64,000 nucleotides of DNA from Rhyacophila brunnea (GCA_022495005.1 JAGYXB010000510.1:434001-498000), one strand, 5' to 3'; positions 1 through 11,793 are shown, numbered from the stretch's first letter. Numbers and translations: made by a program. Notes: generated from the letters alone by a model not told the origin.

Positions 1-300
1 CATTGGCATTGTATTAAATTGATTATATTGTACCGATTGTGCCCTTGTGCCCTTGTGCCCTTGTACAGTAAATAAACTATCGCTCCTGTACATCTACTAC
101 CGTCATCCATCTACCTACAACAGCTATCTACCGCCGAAGTAGACTCCTACAGTTATCATGTATCACCAATCATGACTTATCCGGTGTTTTTATTGGTATC
201 GTTGTAGGTGGCCTACATGACGACCTAAATCGAAGATTTCGGGTACTCTAGATATATCAATCATAACTTATCTCACCGTCGTTCTATAACAATTTTGTAC
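1..300. other. unassigned terminal-repeat-like stretch with 3 x 8 bp tandem repeat
   Basis: Positions 37-60 hold three exact copies of TTGTGCCC, followed by a fourth partial copy and an AATAAA at about 72. A more GC-rich segment follows to about 300. The layout (short tandem repeat, polyadenylation signal, C-rich tail) could be the 3' part of an LTR or other retroelement end, but no partner repeat, primer-binding site or coding region is visible. The label is tentative. Confidence 0.25.
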
Positions 301-311
301 TGAACCTTTTC

Positions 312-412
312 TATTAAAAATATAATATATTTATATATATATATATAATTTATATATATATATAATTTATATATATATATAATATAAATATATATATTTG
401 TATATTATACAA
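312..412. repeat. (TA)n microsatellite
   Basis: About 100 bases are almost only alternating T and A, with interspersed AATTTATATA units. This is simple-sequence DNA with no coding meaning. Confidence 0.9.
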
Positions 413-1304
413 ATATAGTTCTTGGCATATTCTATACTCGAACTTTTATTTAACACGCTTATGCGTAAACAACGTGTGACTTTTACAAATCGACACGTTA
501 TCCGCTCGGCCATTGTGGGATATATATGCGCAGATCTATTTTGTATACAGAGCTATACATTTTACGATACTTTAAAAGACATAGTTAATTTAATAAGTAA
601 ATTAAAACTCTTAATATATATTCTAATTGATTTAGTTTTAAAGGATCAAATACATTGGTCATTTGTGGTATTTATATCTTCACGATCCAATTCATAAGTT
701 CACGACATAAAAGCAACGTCTTTGTTAATGCATTACCGATTGGAAAAGTTTTTTTTTCTTCACTCGTGTGGGAGTTACATAATTGAAGCAGTGAACTGTA
801 ATTTGACGGAGTCTCCTCGTGCCACGGTCAAGTTCAATCGAAAAAAGCTCTTTCCAATTTAACCTTCATCCATTATTCGTCGCCGGGCTTTGATTTCCTA
901 ACGCTTTTTGTGCTCGCTCACGGCATTCTTTCACGACCGAAACTCCGAATTTAGACTGTGAAAAATCACACATGACACGAATATATTGTTCTTTGTGCCA
1001 TAAACATTTTCATTTTGTAATTATTATGCCTTTGACAGTATACTGAGAACGGAAAATGACTATACCAATTTGATATGTTTTGGTATATTTTTGGCTATAT
1101 TTATATTGATACTATGTAGGAAAACAACTAAAAAAACTTGTTCTAAGATAATGGGGTTTGAAATTTTCACTACGAATCTTAATTCAAATTAAATACCATA
1201 ATTATGAAAGAAAATGTGTTTTTTTAATGTGATCTAATACAATTTTATAAAGCTTGACGATATTGTATAATTCAATAAGTAATCACTGTGTAGTGTATTA
1301 ATGC
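413..1304. other. non-coding stretch upstream of mariner copy 1
   Basis: Ordinary AT-rich sequence. The one open frame here (422-697) has AT-driven composition and no recognisable domain. No gene or repeat was recognised. Confidence 0.6.
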
Positions 1305-1306
1305 TA

Positions 1307-2596
1307 CGAGGGTGGGTCAATAAGTCCTTAGAAAAGCCGACAGGTGGCGCGACTAGTACTGTAAGCGGTTTGTTTTCATGCAGCGGCACTACCGATTCAG
1401 TATGCTGCGAAGTTTCAATCAGATTGGTCGGGTTGTTGTTTTTATTTTCGTACATTTAAAAAAAAAATTTGCTTGTTTACAAAAATGGAGAAAATTAAGT
1501 TTAGAGCTGTTATTAAACATTTTAATATAAAAGGGTTAACAGCAAAGGAAATAAAAAATGAGTTGGATTTAGTTCACGGCATATCTGCTCCTTCACTTGC
1601 AACTATGTATAACTGGTTAAATGAATTTAAACGTGGTCGTACATCAACAAATGATGAACCACGCTCAGGACGTCCTGTAGAGGTGACTACACCAGAAATG
1701 ATCAATAAAATCCACGATATGGTGTTAAGTGACCGAAGATTAAAGTTGAGGGAGATAATTGAGGTTACAGGGATCTCAAAAGGTAGCGTCATTTCTATTT
1801 TACATGACAAATTGGGCGTGAAAAAAGTTTCTGCAAGATGGGTGCCGCGTTTGCTCACAGTCGACAATAAACGCAATAGGGTGGTGGCCTCTAAAGCCCT
1901 GTTGTCGCTCATGCAACGCAATCCGGATGAATTTTTCGTCGCTTTGTGACTGTAGATGAAACATGGATACACCACTATACTCCTGAGACGAAAGAACAGT
2001 CAAAGCAGTGGATTGCGAAAGGCGAACCATGTCCAAAGAAGGCGAAAACCGTAAAATCAGCTGGTAAGGTTATGGCTACTGCATTTTGGGATGCACGTGA
2101 AATTATTTTCGTTGACTATTTGGAAAAAGGAAAAACAATAACAGGGGATTATTATGCATCTTTATTGGACCAGCTAAAAAACAAAATTGAAGAAAAACGG
2201 CCTCATTTAAACAGGAAAAAAAATCTCTTTCATCAGGACAATGCCCGTGTTCACACATGTTTACGATCAATGGCTAAAATTGAAGAATTGAAGTTCGAAT
2301 TGGTCGACCACCCACCGTATTCGCCAGATTTAGCCCCCAGTGACTTTTTCCTTTTCCCAAACTTAAAAAAATGGCTAAGTGGACAACGTTTTTTTTCAAA
2401 TGAAGAAGCCATCGATCGGACAAATGCTTATTTTGAGGACCTTCCGAAAACTTATTTTCTGACGGTTTAAAAAAAATTGAGAAACGTCTAACCAAGTGTA
2501 TTGAGCTCCAAGGAGATTATGTTGAGAAATAAAAAAAAATACAAAAATAAAAACTGTTTTAATGCTTTTTTCTAAGGAATTATTGACCCACCCTCG
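1307..2596 (+). mobile_element. mariner transposon, copy 1 (1290 bp)
   Basis: Complete Tc1/mariner element flanked by TA target duplications (1305-1306 and 2597-2598). The ends are inverted repeats of about 29 bp starting CGAGGGTGGGTCAATAA. The right end reads TTATTGACCCACCCTCG on the plus strand, with one mismatch (G versus T) within the repeat. The interior carries one transposase reading region on the plus strand. It is closely similar to the minus-strand copy at 42596-43896, about a dozen amino-acid differences apart by eye, which suggests recent activity. Its N-terminal leader is shorter than that of the other copy. Confidence 0.95.
1485..2532 (+). pseudogene. mariner transposase, two frameshifts (copy 1)
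   Basis: This encodes a DD34D mariner transposase, the enzyme that cuts the element out at its inverted repeats and inserts it at TA. The ATG at 1485 gives an N-terminus starting MEKIKF and a paired helix-turn-helix DNA-binding region. A WVPRLL motif (WVPHEL in the family) precedes the catalytic domain. The three acidic residues are visible in VTVDETW, HQDNARVHT and SPDLAPSDFF; the second and third are separated by 34 residues. The frame breaks near 1935-1940, where a T run is one base shorter than in the other copy, ending the first frame after DEFF. It breaks again near 2455-2460, also one T short. The last frame ends at TAA 2530-2532. About 349 codons match the family length. As read it cannot make a full protein, but both breaks lie in T runs and may be sequencing errors. 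Confidence 0.92.
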
Positions 2597-2805
2597 TAAA
2601 TTGTAGAAAGTGATATTCACTATATTGTAGAGTAAATAATATTTCGTTATATATAGAATGATATATTTAACTCAAGTTCTTGGAATTTTAAGTTGTTTCT
2701 GTATCTAACAGGTATATAAATAATCACGTTTGTGTACATATTTCTCCGGATAATATTATGTATTATATAAAATTATAGTGTTAGTATAGAATGCTTTGTT
2801 TTTCT

Positions 2806-3805
2806 TGGACAGAGCACATGACGAACCAGTCAATCTTCCAGAGACTACAGATAAAGGGACATCTCTCGACAATGTGTTTTGAGACACATTCTGCAGTTTT
2901 TTGATATATTGTTTAGCGCGGACTGGATGACCTGTAAAGATTGGTGGTTTTGGTTAGCCTCCGAGGATGGTAAAGCAGAGGAACAGTGACTAGGGATTGC
3001 AATACCGAATGAATATATCAATACCGGTATTTCGGTATTTATTATTGAATACCGGTATTCGTCAAAACATATTATAGGTAGTAACAAAGAATTACTTATC
3101 AATAAATATAACCATTAAAATCTATTTGAAACATTATTTATTTTTATAGTAACTTGAAGTACATACCTACCTACATTTATTATGTTGAAGTTTGTAAATA
3201 TGTATACCTAAATCATAATATTTTAGAACTGATAATTTTTACAAAAGTCCGTGTACGCAGAAATATCTCTGAAATTCAATGTCTGTTGAATGTACTATCA
3301 ACGTTGAATCAATAGTTACAGATTAATTGGAAATATTTGTCATGAATATTTTCTTTTTCGAAATACGTTAACTTATAGCGACAATTGTAAACTTAAGTAT
3401 ATTTGAGGGATTTTGTTTTAATGATATTTAATTTTTATTGGTTATAGTCAATATATTTGCGTTTTAGCAGCATAAAACATATACACTTAATTTAACACCT
3501 ATTTAATGTAAAATTATTTTTGAAAATCATACATTATGTGTATGCTTTCTTTATACCGAAAATATTAGTATTTTGGATTTTTGAAACAGGTATTTCGGTA
3601 TCGATAAATAATTGAATACCGGTTTTGAAATACCGATATTGTAATCCCTAACAGTGACCAAGCGAAGGAGCTTTCTGGGAACAGCCTTCCCTGAGAGAAA
3701 TAAAGGATCGTGAGGGGTGGAAAGTCTTGGTTGTTCAGGACGGAATTTCAAGGTGGTTACGATCCTCAGCGATTAGGAAACGACCAAGGAGAGAAGAGGG
3801 TATTT
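2806..3805 (+). pseudogene. decayed LINE 3' coding end, split by a hAT MITE
   Basis: Two pieces (2806-2990 and 3659-3805) read as the C-terminal part of a non-LTR retrotransposon reverse-transcriptase polyprotein. The first gives TNQSIFQRLQIKGHLSTMC, similar to the segment after the thumb where LINEs have NxSILxxLxIxxRLSTxC. The second contains KDREGWK, the KDRxxWR motif near the C-terminus of these proteins. Internal stops and frame changes show an old, dead copy. The clade was not determined. The 660-bp gap between the pieces is the MITE at 2991-3650, which inserted later. Confidence 0.6.
2991..3650. mobile_element. non-autonomous hAT element (MITE, 660 bp)
   Basis: The left end is TAGGGATTGCAATACCG; the right end, read from the other strand, is TAGGGATTACAATATCG. 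The 8-bp direct repeat ACAGTGAC flanks it (2983-2990 and 3651-3658), the duplication length made by hAT transposases. Subterminal ATACCGGTATT motifs recur near both ends. The interior has no transposase coding, so it must have moved using enzyme from elsewhere. Confidence 0.88.
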
Positions 3806-5683
3806 AAATACAATTATTAACATGATCCATTCGTTCACTGGCAGTTTTATGTACATTTTCATAATAATTTAAATGTTTTCGTTTAGATATAAATTCACCA
3901 TATTTCGTATTATACATTGTCATATATAATATGTATTAAGCTGTCTGGGTGAATATAATTGAATTGCTTGCAGTTTTTGACAGATGCATATGTGAAAATT
4001 GTTAAGTTTATTACAAATTAATATTTAGTGCCAAATCACTTGCAGTAAGATGATGTTATTATTAGTCTTAGTACCTTTATCAACTATCCGTTAATTTATT
4101 CTGGTTTCGTCTACATAAAGAACTTTCCACCGTCGTCTTCGCTGTAAACAATGTTTCAATAAACAATAAGACGAATCTCATCACAGTGAAAAGTTTTTAT
4201 CGCCCACCATGGAAGCTATGCCATTTTGAAAACATCTCATAAAATATACATCTTTGTTTATTACAAAGAACTTTGAAAGAATGTCAACCTCTTCTTATCT
4301 TTTATTATCATGCCAAGATGCATTTTGTAAGGCGTAACATGACTTTTATACCCTGCGATCCTTCACAACGCGACGACTCGATAAAAGGACTATTTTCTTT
4401 TTTTATACCAACAATAAATTGCGCTATGTGTGTGACACAAAGTAAAAAATGTTTTTCTCTATCTCTATGCTTCCAGACAAAAAGGTATAGTCTGGTTTAT
4501 AAAAGAAAACGTTATACAATAAAATATTGTAAGATTGTTTTGCAAGTAAAACCTTTTTAAAAAGTAAAATAAATCACCTTAATTTTGATGGCAGTTGTAT
4601 AAAAGTAACAGTGAAATCATTACTCATATAAATCTCATAAACTATTTTTTTTATTCAATTTAATTATTTGCGAGATTTGAGAATATAACATTTTTTATTG
4701 AACATCCATTATTTGATAACATCCCAGACATACACTGACAGACGCTAGGCATCGTTTTATTTTTCAAAAAAGATTTTTCCAGTAGTTATATATAATATTA
4801 TTATAACTTTTTTTGTGTAATGAGCAATGTTTTTAAATTATGCATGTTTATGTATACATGTATTGTGACCTCACTGGTAATTTAACCAAGCATATAGCAT
4901 ATGATTTCGACTGTCAATTCTAGGTAGAAAGATATTCGTTTACTAAAAATAAAGCACGATATACATACTTTAGTAGCGATCATAAAGGACCGAAAAAATA
5001 TCCTGTATTAAAAACCAATTTAATTAAATGTTTCATCATACTGTACAGTATGTATTAATGAAGTAAGTAGGTAAGTACTTCAGGTTAAATATATAAATGT
5101 GCTTTACTTGAATTCAATCAATCAAAACGAATATCATTTTACAAATAGCTACGTTTTTTATTGATATGTGAATTATAAATCAGTATATTATAATAATGTT
5201 TATTATTATGCACGTTAAGGGGTGAAGGCGTAGAGATAAAAGTCTGATTAAAGAGTCTCGAATGAATCTAGGCGAAAGTTTATTTACAAAAAAATATATA
5301 TAAATACAATGGTAAAATGACAAGGCAACATTATGATAGAGTGTACAGGTATACTGATAAGACAGACTATGTTTAAGGATTGAAATAATTACTGAACGGA
5401 CTGAGATATGACCCATCAACTATGACTCGCTATATACATGAATATTCGGTAAATTGTTATAGTCATTGTTGATGTAGTTTGGAAATCTGCTGACCACCGC
5501 ATCGTTGCAACTTCGACGCATTTCGATAACAAAGCCCGAGGTAGCCGACCCTTATCAAAGTATGACACACCTGTAGAATATGATGACGGAGCGATTGTAC
5601 GATAGTTAAATGACTCGCTGATTCTTACGTTTCGTAATAATGCTGACAAGATCCGAGGTCGTTGCCCGCTTCACATGTATATA
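3806..5683. other. non-coding stretch with one SINE B fragment
   Basis: AT-rich sequence with no gene recognised. Positions 4650-4735 are a diverged minus-strand 3' end of SINE family B, recognisable by GAGATTTGAGAATATAACAT followed by GAACATCC and AACATCCCAGA. The open frame 4273-4560 has no recognisable domain. Confidence 0.55.
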
Positions 5684-5691
5684 CTATATAG

Positions 5692-6472
5692 CAGTGGCGA
5701 AGACTCCATACTAGGCGATTATTTAAAGCCTACCTTCTTAAGAAAAATATTTTTTAATTGCATATTGACATATTTATATACTTAATCACTTCATTATTTT
5801 ATGTTCTATAAAAATAATTTATTTTGCCAACGAGATCGCATATGTAGGAATGTATTACAGTATTACACAGTTTACAAAACAACTGCAAAGGTATTAAAAA
5901 AACCACAGCGCGCCGCGCCGTAAATTAAATAATAAATGCCGCGACTTCTCGACGTAAATAAATTTCCGATTATGTTTGGAATAATTCTGATTTTTTTTTG
6001 TATGGACTTTACGTCTCGTAACCTCAGCATGTCTGCTGATTTGTACGAAATGAGGCAAGCTCCTTTCGCAGAGCCTAAAACATTCGCGCATAATATTGTT
6101 GTCACGACTGTGCACTTTGTCCAAAATCATTAATAATTAGATAATTAAAAAAATAATTTCAATGGCGTTTAATCGAATATTAATAAATAAGTAAGTATAG
6201 ATTGTTTTTAAAAATAAAAATAAATTTTATCTAATAATTTTTGATGGGTATACATGTTTTGAAAAATACGTAATTTAAACACATCGCTCATTTTTATGTC
6301 GTCAATGAGTTTTTGAAGGTTCATTGAATTAGTGTGTCGTTATCATTTATTAGTGTGTGCCTATTCGTTAGTAGTAAATGTCGTACTATTCTCGTAAGTA
6401 TACCTGACAAGTGTGCTCTTTTTATCATATCTCCACAGCCTACCTCTTTCCAAAAGTCACCCTTCGCCACTG
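5692..6472. mobile_element. non-autonomous hAT element (781 bp)
   Basis: The ends are CAGTGGCGAAG and CTTCGCCACTG. The flanks carry the exact 8-bp duplication CTATATAG (5684-5691 and 6473-6480). End sequence and duplication length both fit the hAT superfamily. The inside contains a GC-rich subterminal patch (about 5908-5922) and AT-rich filler. Short frames at 5936-6133 and on the opposite strand show no hAT transposase motif. Confidence 0.87.
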
Positions 6473-6480
6473 CTATATAG

Positions 6481-7255
6481 TGAATGTTCTGTTATAATTA
6501 TAGATTTAAAAAAAATATATTCTTTAATTAATTATTCACCAGACTGATCATATTTAATATTAGTTAACTATTTCCCTTGTTTTCTATGTAATAGATCTTA
6601 CTGGCTACTTGAAAATACATCGACGCCAATAGAAAATATAGTTTTAACGACCGAATATATTGAGAGAAAGTGTATTCCTATGAGAGAGCCTCTCCGGCTA
6701 TATTTTCCAAGATAAATTTCCACCATTTTCCTCATAAATAATAACAGGCCAGACAATGAGGACAGTCTGGCAATAAATATCTTCTCCATGGCACGAGAAC
6801 GGAGGAAATCTTTTTTAATAACGTATCAGAGGAAAAGGATATTAATATTACGATTTTTATATTATACAAAACATCCACGTAAGCATGAATTTTTATACAT
6901 ATTTTCTTTGTTTATTGTATATTTTAGATTGTCCATTTGGTATGATATTACATCGGAGGAATCAAATTTGATAATGTTGTTATTATACACATGCAGTATT
7001 ATAATATTGCATGATTTTAAAAGTAATATTTTATCACAAAAAAATGTTTTCAAAATCATCACACAAGAATTAAATTGTGTTTTTTATTAATACCATAATA
7101 TTAGAAATTACACGATATGTAGTTATTTATTTATTTATCTGTAAAATATGATTGTATTTAGTCGGCCTCTTGAAATATAGATAATTATATCGTTAATGAA
7201 TGGATAAAATTACTTTTTTTGTTTCTAAATTTATTGATAGCTTAATAATAGGGTA
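6481..7255. other. non-coding AT-rich stretch
   Basis: No gene or named repeat seen. The open frame 6788-7090 has low-complexity composition and matches nothing recognised. Confidence 0.5.
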
Positions 7256-7542
7256 ATGCTCTATTTACATAGAGATTTAATTACCTACATGGTTGTATTG
7301 TATAATGCAAAGTTCACTATCAATCAGCATATTCTTAACATCAGTACTATATCTAGCAAAATGTTCGGTTTTGATATGAGGATTTCAAGATCATTCGAAA
7401 ATGAGTGCTACCTACATTATATATATCATTTGTGGAATTCTCGAATATGCCAGCATTATTTCGGGTCCTCAGAACCGTCGATACAATGAAGTTGGATCGA
7501 GTCAACAACAGATTTCTTAGATTTCTCTACTTAAGGGCATAA
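7256..7542 (+). pseudogene. LINE reverse transcriptase fragment (decayed)
   Basis: The plus strand reads as the region after the reverse-transcriptase catalytic core in jockey/CR1-like LINEs. In order: YNAKFTINQHI (family pattern D.KLTF..HI), SSKMFGFDMRISRSF (family SKMLGFI.R....F), then LEYASII (the conserved LEYASVVW) and, after a +1 shift near 7480, KLDRVNNRFLRFLYLR (family LDRVQ.RFLRFL.YR). The order and spacing are right, so the identification is good despite two frame changes and a stop at 7540-7542. No 5' or 3' end of this copy was found. Confidence 0.75.
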
Positions 7543-8920
7543 TATCACTCGTAGCTCTACGGTCTTCATGATACACTGTCGCATGACTGATGTGATGTTT
7601 CATGATACTGTATATCGTGCGATTAACCTATTTCATGGTACCATAACGTCTTTTTTAACTTAGTATATAGGTAATATTCGAACATGTAGTGTAATATTAT
7701 ATAAAAACATACTTTCTCTTACATTCTTTATTGTTATATTGATTGTAATAAGTAATTAAATCATTTTTTTTATTTTGTATTTATTATGTGTAATGTCAAA
7801 ATCTTCTTTTTTCTAAATAACTTAATAAAAAAAAATATAGAAAAAATGTATTCTTTCTAGGTTTAAAATATATTTTTATTTTTTTCGTTTATTTAAATCT
7901 AAAAAATGCTTGTTAAGTTTTCCTCGAATTAAATTCAATGTAAATTACTGCTATTTATAATGTTACTTTAAATAAAACATGGTAATAATCAATGACTCAA
8001 TTTTACAATATATTTGGACTTTCGCATATAGCGATACTCTATAGTCTATATTATAATGTTATACTCTGTTCGAAATTCAAATAAGCAATAATATTTGTTA
8101 ATCCGATTGTTCTAAAGTATATTGTATACCTCTAATAAATTTCTGTAAATGCACCTCACGATGTGTTTGTACGATCGCTATTTTTATTTTAAATCCAAGA
8201 CAGTACGAATAAAACTATGTTGTTCGAAGACCACAGCGAACCGCACACACCAGACCGCACCGCATAACGCTGTCTGTGTAACCCGCAGGCGATCTGTATT
8301 CAGTTCCCTCGCCTCCTTTAACGACCGCCTGCATACAATGAATGTGTAACATCTGCCAACACAATCCTCTTTCTCTGACTGCTGTCTCGGGTAACTTTAT
8401 TTTTGTTCTACGCCTGTTGTAGACCGCCGCGAAGATGCAATCAAAGAACGTAAATTGTAGATACGTATAACAAATGAATGTCTGGAATATACTGGTAAAA
8501 CTTTTATCGGTGATTCCCAACATTTTTTTAATTTGCGAAAGCATTTTGTAAAATCAAGTGTCAAGCAGTGTACGTTTATGATCTTCGAGCCATATTATTA
8601 GATAGAGAAAAAGTAACATGTTTAGTTAGCTTTTGATCATTCTTAGGGTTAATTTACAGCCATTATAATTTATTATTATGCGTAAATAACTCAATTGTCG
8701 CCGATTTTTTCACATTTTTTTTTAAATCAAAACTTTTTAAGGTAGTTTTACCCGCGAAAGGAAATTATTCATCAAATGTTGAAATTCTCGCAGCCTTTTT
8801 CTGATTGTTTAGTGCCATAGCGCTGGACACGTTCCTTTCGGCAAGCCGTCAATCAATTTATAATACTTACAATATTAATATTAATACTATCGACCGAAGG
8901 TACTTGATGGAATTTGAATT
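7543..8920. other. non-coding stretch with a GC-richer island at 8220-8470
   Basis: Mostly AT-rich and featureless. Positions 8220-8470 are distinctly richer in G+C and CpG than the surroundings, about 2 kb upstream of the tomosyn-like exon. This could be an untranslated first exon, an enhancer or an old repeat. The open frames here have no recognisable domain. Confidence 0.4.
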
Positions 8921-9301
8921 TATATTCTAATGTATTTAAGTTTTGTACTATTCCATTTGAGTCGTTTTTTGCGACCCGGGTTTCAGCTTTCGGCATCTTC
9001 AGACACCATGTGCACTCACTAAATGGTAGATACACACTGCCAATGAATACAAATATTCTAACTTATATAATAAATTTATACAATAAAGTAGGTAAAAACT
9101 CTATCACCCACAAATTATGAATAGTTGAAGTGTTTGTAAAAAAACCCCTAGCATAACTTAGAATTAATTGTATTCGTTGTCAGTGTGTATGTACCTTGTG
9201 GTGAGTGCACATAGTGCCTGATGATGCCGAAAGGTGAAACCCGGGTCACAAAAACGACTCAAATGGAATACTACAAAACTTAAATCCATTAGAATTTATA
9301 A
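8921..9301. repeat. inverted-repeat (foldback) element, about 380 bp
   Basis: The arm at 8921-9020 is the imperfect reverse complement of 9201-9301. Shared blocks include CCATTTGAGTCGTTTTTTG, GACCCGGGTTTCA and CTTTCGGCATC, with GTGCACTCAC at the inner edge. The 180-bp centre has no coding potential. A duplication could not be set with confidence, so the superfamily is open. Confidence 0.75.
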
Positions 9302-10404
9302 TACTCGTACTTACATACAGACAGCTGTAGTTGGCAGATTATATTATTTTTGTATTATATAAAATAGTGAAGCTTTTATTAAATACGGTAATTTTTATTT
9401 TTTTTCTGAGAAGATGGGCTTTACATAATAGCCTAGTCTGGAGTGTCTTAGATAATGTTAACTAAATAATATTAACAAAGCATGATTTATTTATTCCTAC
9501 GTTAACCGAGACATTAAAGAGACTTAGGCCCTGGAGTCTTTTCCATTGTTTTTCCTAGAATTTTCTATTAATTAAATATACTATAGTATTTTCCGTGAAA
9601 CCTTAACTGCTTTAATCTCTTATTAATTACAAAGTTTATTGTGCTCAAAATATAATATACTTAATAAACGTTGAAAAATATTGTTATATTGCCTTTGGTA
9701 TAAGCTTGGTACATGACTGGTATAACGATCAAATTGTTTTAATAACGAATTGAATTTTACCGTTATTTTACTTCTAGAATGTGATGTATTAATTGTGAAC
9801 AAAGGTTTAATACTGCCTGGGCTATAAACAATTTTAAAATAATTAAATTGTGTGTACTGATTAAAAAAGACATCCATTGGTATATAAACAATGCAATATA
9901 ATTTCTCACAATATTTAATTAAAATAGATAGAACAGTCCTAATGAGGTATAGTTGCTGGACAATTCTAATCGTATTGTAGTACAAAGTATACGATCAATA
10001 TTGATTCGACGATATGACGAGTGTTCTTTGAAAGTAAATACCAGTACAATACAGTGACAGGGCAATTTAACCAGGTTAGATCAAGTGGTTATTTGGGCCC
10101 TGCTGATATTAGTGTTATGAGTTTTATCTACAGGTACTTACTAAATTGAAACAATAATTAATTTAATTTAATTAAATGAAGAAGTCTCCTAAGTATTGAC
10201 GATCTACGATGCTACGCACAGAAAACAATATTCAATTTCCGTAGCTGTTACTACGGTGCGTCGTAGCAAAAACGTAGACACATAAAAGTGCTACAGAAAC
10301 TCACGTAGACACATTTTAAATAAATTTGTATTCTAGTCTAGTGTAGTAGTGTAATTTATCATTGCTAATAAATAATTAATGTATTCCATTTTATTTTGTT
10401 TCAG
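9302..10404. other. probable intron upstream of the tomosyn-like exon
   Basis: AT-rich, with no exon seen. It ends in a pyrimidine-rich tract and CAG at 10402-10404, a good 3' splice site for the following exon. The minus-strand open frame 9623-9985 lacks any recognisable domain. Confidence 0.5.
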
Positions 10405-10569
10405 ACATTTCGTCACGGGTTTCCATTCGCCCCGACCGCCATCGCTTGGGATCCCATACAGAAGCTGCTGGCCGTCGGTGACAAATCTGGCTCGCTTCGA
10501 CTGTATCCTTTTCCAAATCGTTTATTAAGTCAGGCATGTCCCTCCGTGCCGAGATTTCGCCTGCTCAAG
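10405..10569 (+). CDS. tomosyn/STXBP5-like protein, single internal exon
   Basis: Tomosyns are cytosolic WD40-repeat relatives of Lgl that bind syntaxin and SNAP25 and restrain vesicle fusion. The exon starts after TTTTGTTTCAG (AG at 10403-10404) in phase 0. Its first 33 codons read TFRHGFP, then PTAIAWDPIQKLLAVGDKSG and SLRL, matching the conserved start of blade 1 in tomosyn and Lgl (RHGFP..P.A.A.DP.QK.LA.G...G.LRL). TFRHGFP and DPxQK favour tomosyn over Lgl. The 3' end is uncertain. After SLRL the family continues FGRPGV, but here the frame reads YPFPNRLL. Either a weak donor at 10503 (CT|GTATCC) ends the exon at 10502, keeping homology to the edge, or the better-looking donor at 10570 (AAG|GTAGGC) adds 22 unmatched residues. 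No other exon was found. Confidence 0.8.
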
Positions 10570-11555
10570 GTAGGCGATTCATTTCAATCTACATAAACGG
10601 CTGGAATGTTGGCCATTAATATGATTTACGAAGGATTTCTATTTGCATTACCTGTTTATGTGGTCTCCAAGGCGTCAAACTTCTGACCCTTTGGTTATGT
10701 TTCAAACTACTGATACAACCTTCGGCCGTCCCGTACTTGTGGGTTGACTAAAAAAATACCGCCACGAATGATTGACCGCGAATTTATATTTTATTTTTCT
10801 ACTTTATGCTTTACTGCATATTGTTGTTTTTATTTAATAAAACGCAATTTTTTTATAGTACTTATTCCACTTTGTATCTCATTTGATTGATTGAAATAAA
10901 ACAGAAAACTGCACGCTATTCGTGGTAAAAGAAAGTTGTCGATACACAATCAATGTGGTGGGTTTTAGTTTTTTTTTTCAATGATTTAATAAATCTAACA
11001 GAGCACTCGTAGAGCAACTTAACATATCTACGTGAAGTGTTACTCATATCACGTTAGTCTTTTTATAAAAATAATAAGAAAAACTGTTAATTCAACCCCA
11101 CTCTATGGAGGCTCATAATATATGATCAAACACGGTGATTAATGTGCGTCAGTGTATGTGACAGCATACATGATGTCTTTGAACTGTTAAAACCTCTTAT
11201 GTAACAATTTTGTCAAAGTGTTTATATTTTATGTTCGTTTATATCTTACTTTCATAATTTAGTAAACCCTTCAATATTCTATATACCACCAAGAATAAAA
11301 CATAATTAGTTTTAGAAACATCTGATGAAACATGCCACGTATTAATAAGACGATTAACTTGCAATATATGTCGTCGAGATTACGAGCCTCTACCCGTCAT
11401 TAAGAAAAACCAAGTTCTAAAACCTACCTTCTTTTTAGTTTATAAAGTCCATCGTCCAAAGTCCATATGTGGTTTTAAAAGCTTTTAAATATCCGACGTA
11501 AAATAGAAATTTTCAAATATATGTACAAAATAATTATACGATTGACCAGTATAAT
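10570..11555. other. probable intron start, with a small dispersed repeat
   Basis: No exon seen. Positions 10829-10876 (TTAATAAAACGCAATTTTTT then AGTACTTATTCCACTT) match the arm of the hairpin repeat at 32434-32540, making this a second copy of that family. The rest is AT-rich and plain. Confidence 0.5.
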
Positions 11556-11793
11556 CCTCACGATGGCTGAGCGGCTTATAATATCGTCGGTCCCATGTTT
11601 GAATTCTGTGTAGTTACCAACACACATTGTTTTTCAATTTGTGTTTGGAGTTTTAGAGTATTAACTTAATAGGTTAAGCAAAAGACTGACGTATATTTAT
11701 CGTAAAACCAAAAAAAAAATCTGTTAATACAAACCTCCACTCTGTGGAGGCCCATATTATGATGAAGATCGGACATAGTAAAATAAGGTATAA
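11556..11793 (+). mobile_element. SINE family A copy
   Basis: tRNA-derived head with box A TGGCTGAGCGG and a degraded box B, followed by the family body: TTGTTTTTCAATTTGTGTTT, AATAGGTTAAGCA, CTGTTAATACAAACCTCCAC, TGTGGAGGCCCATAT and GATCGGACATAGT. An approximate GTATAAT duplication lies on both sides. Confidence 0.85.

Noticed and set aside
10721..10732. TTCGGCCGTCCC, which would read FGRP, the residues expected after the tomosyn exon
   Set aside because: No acceptor site precedes it, the frame does not continue with GV and reaches a stop within a few codons; probably chance.
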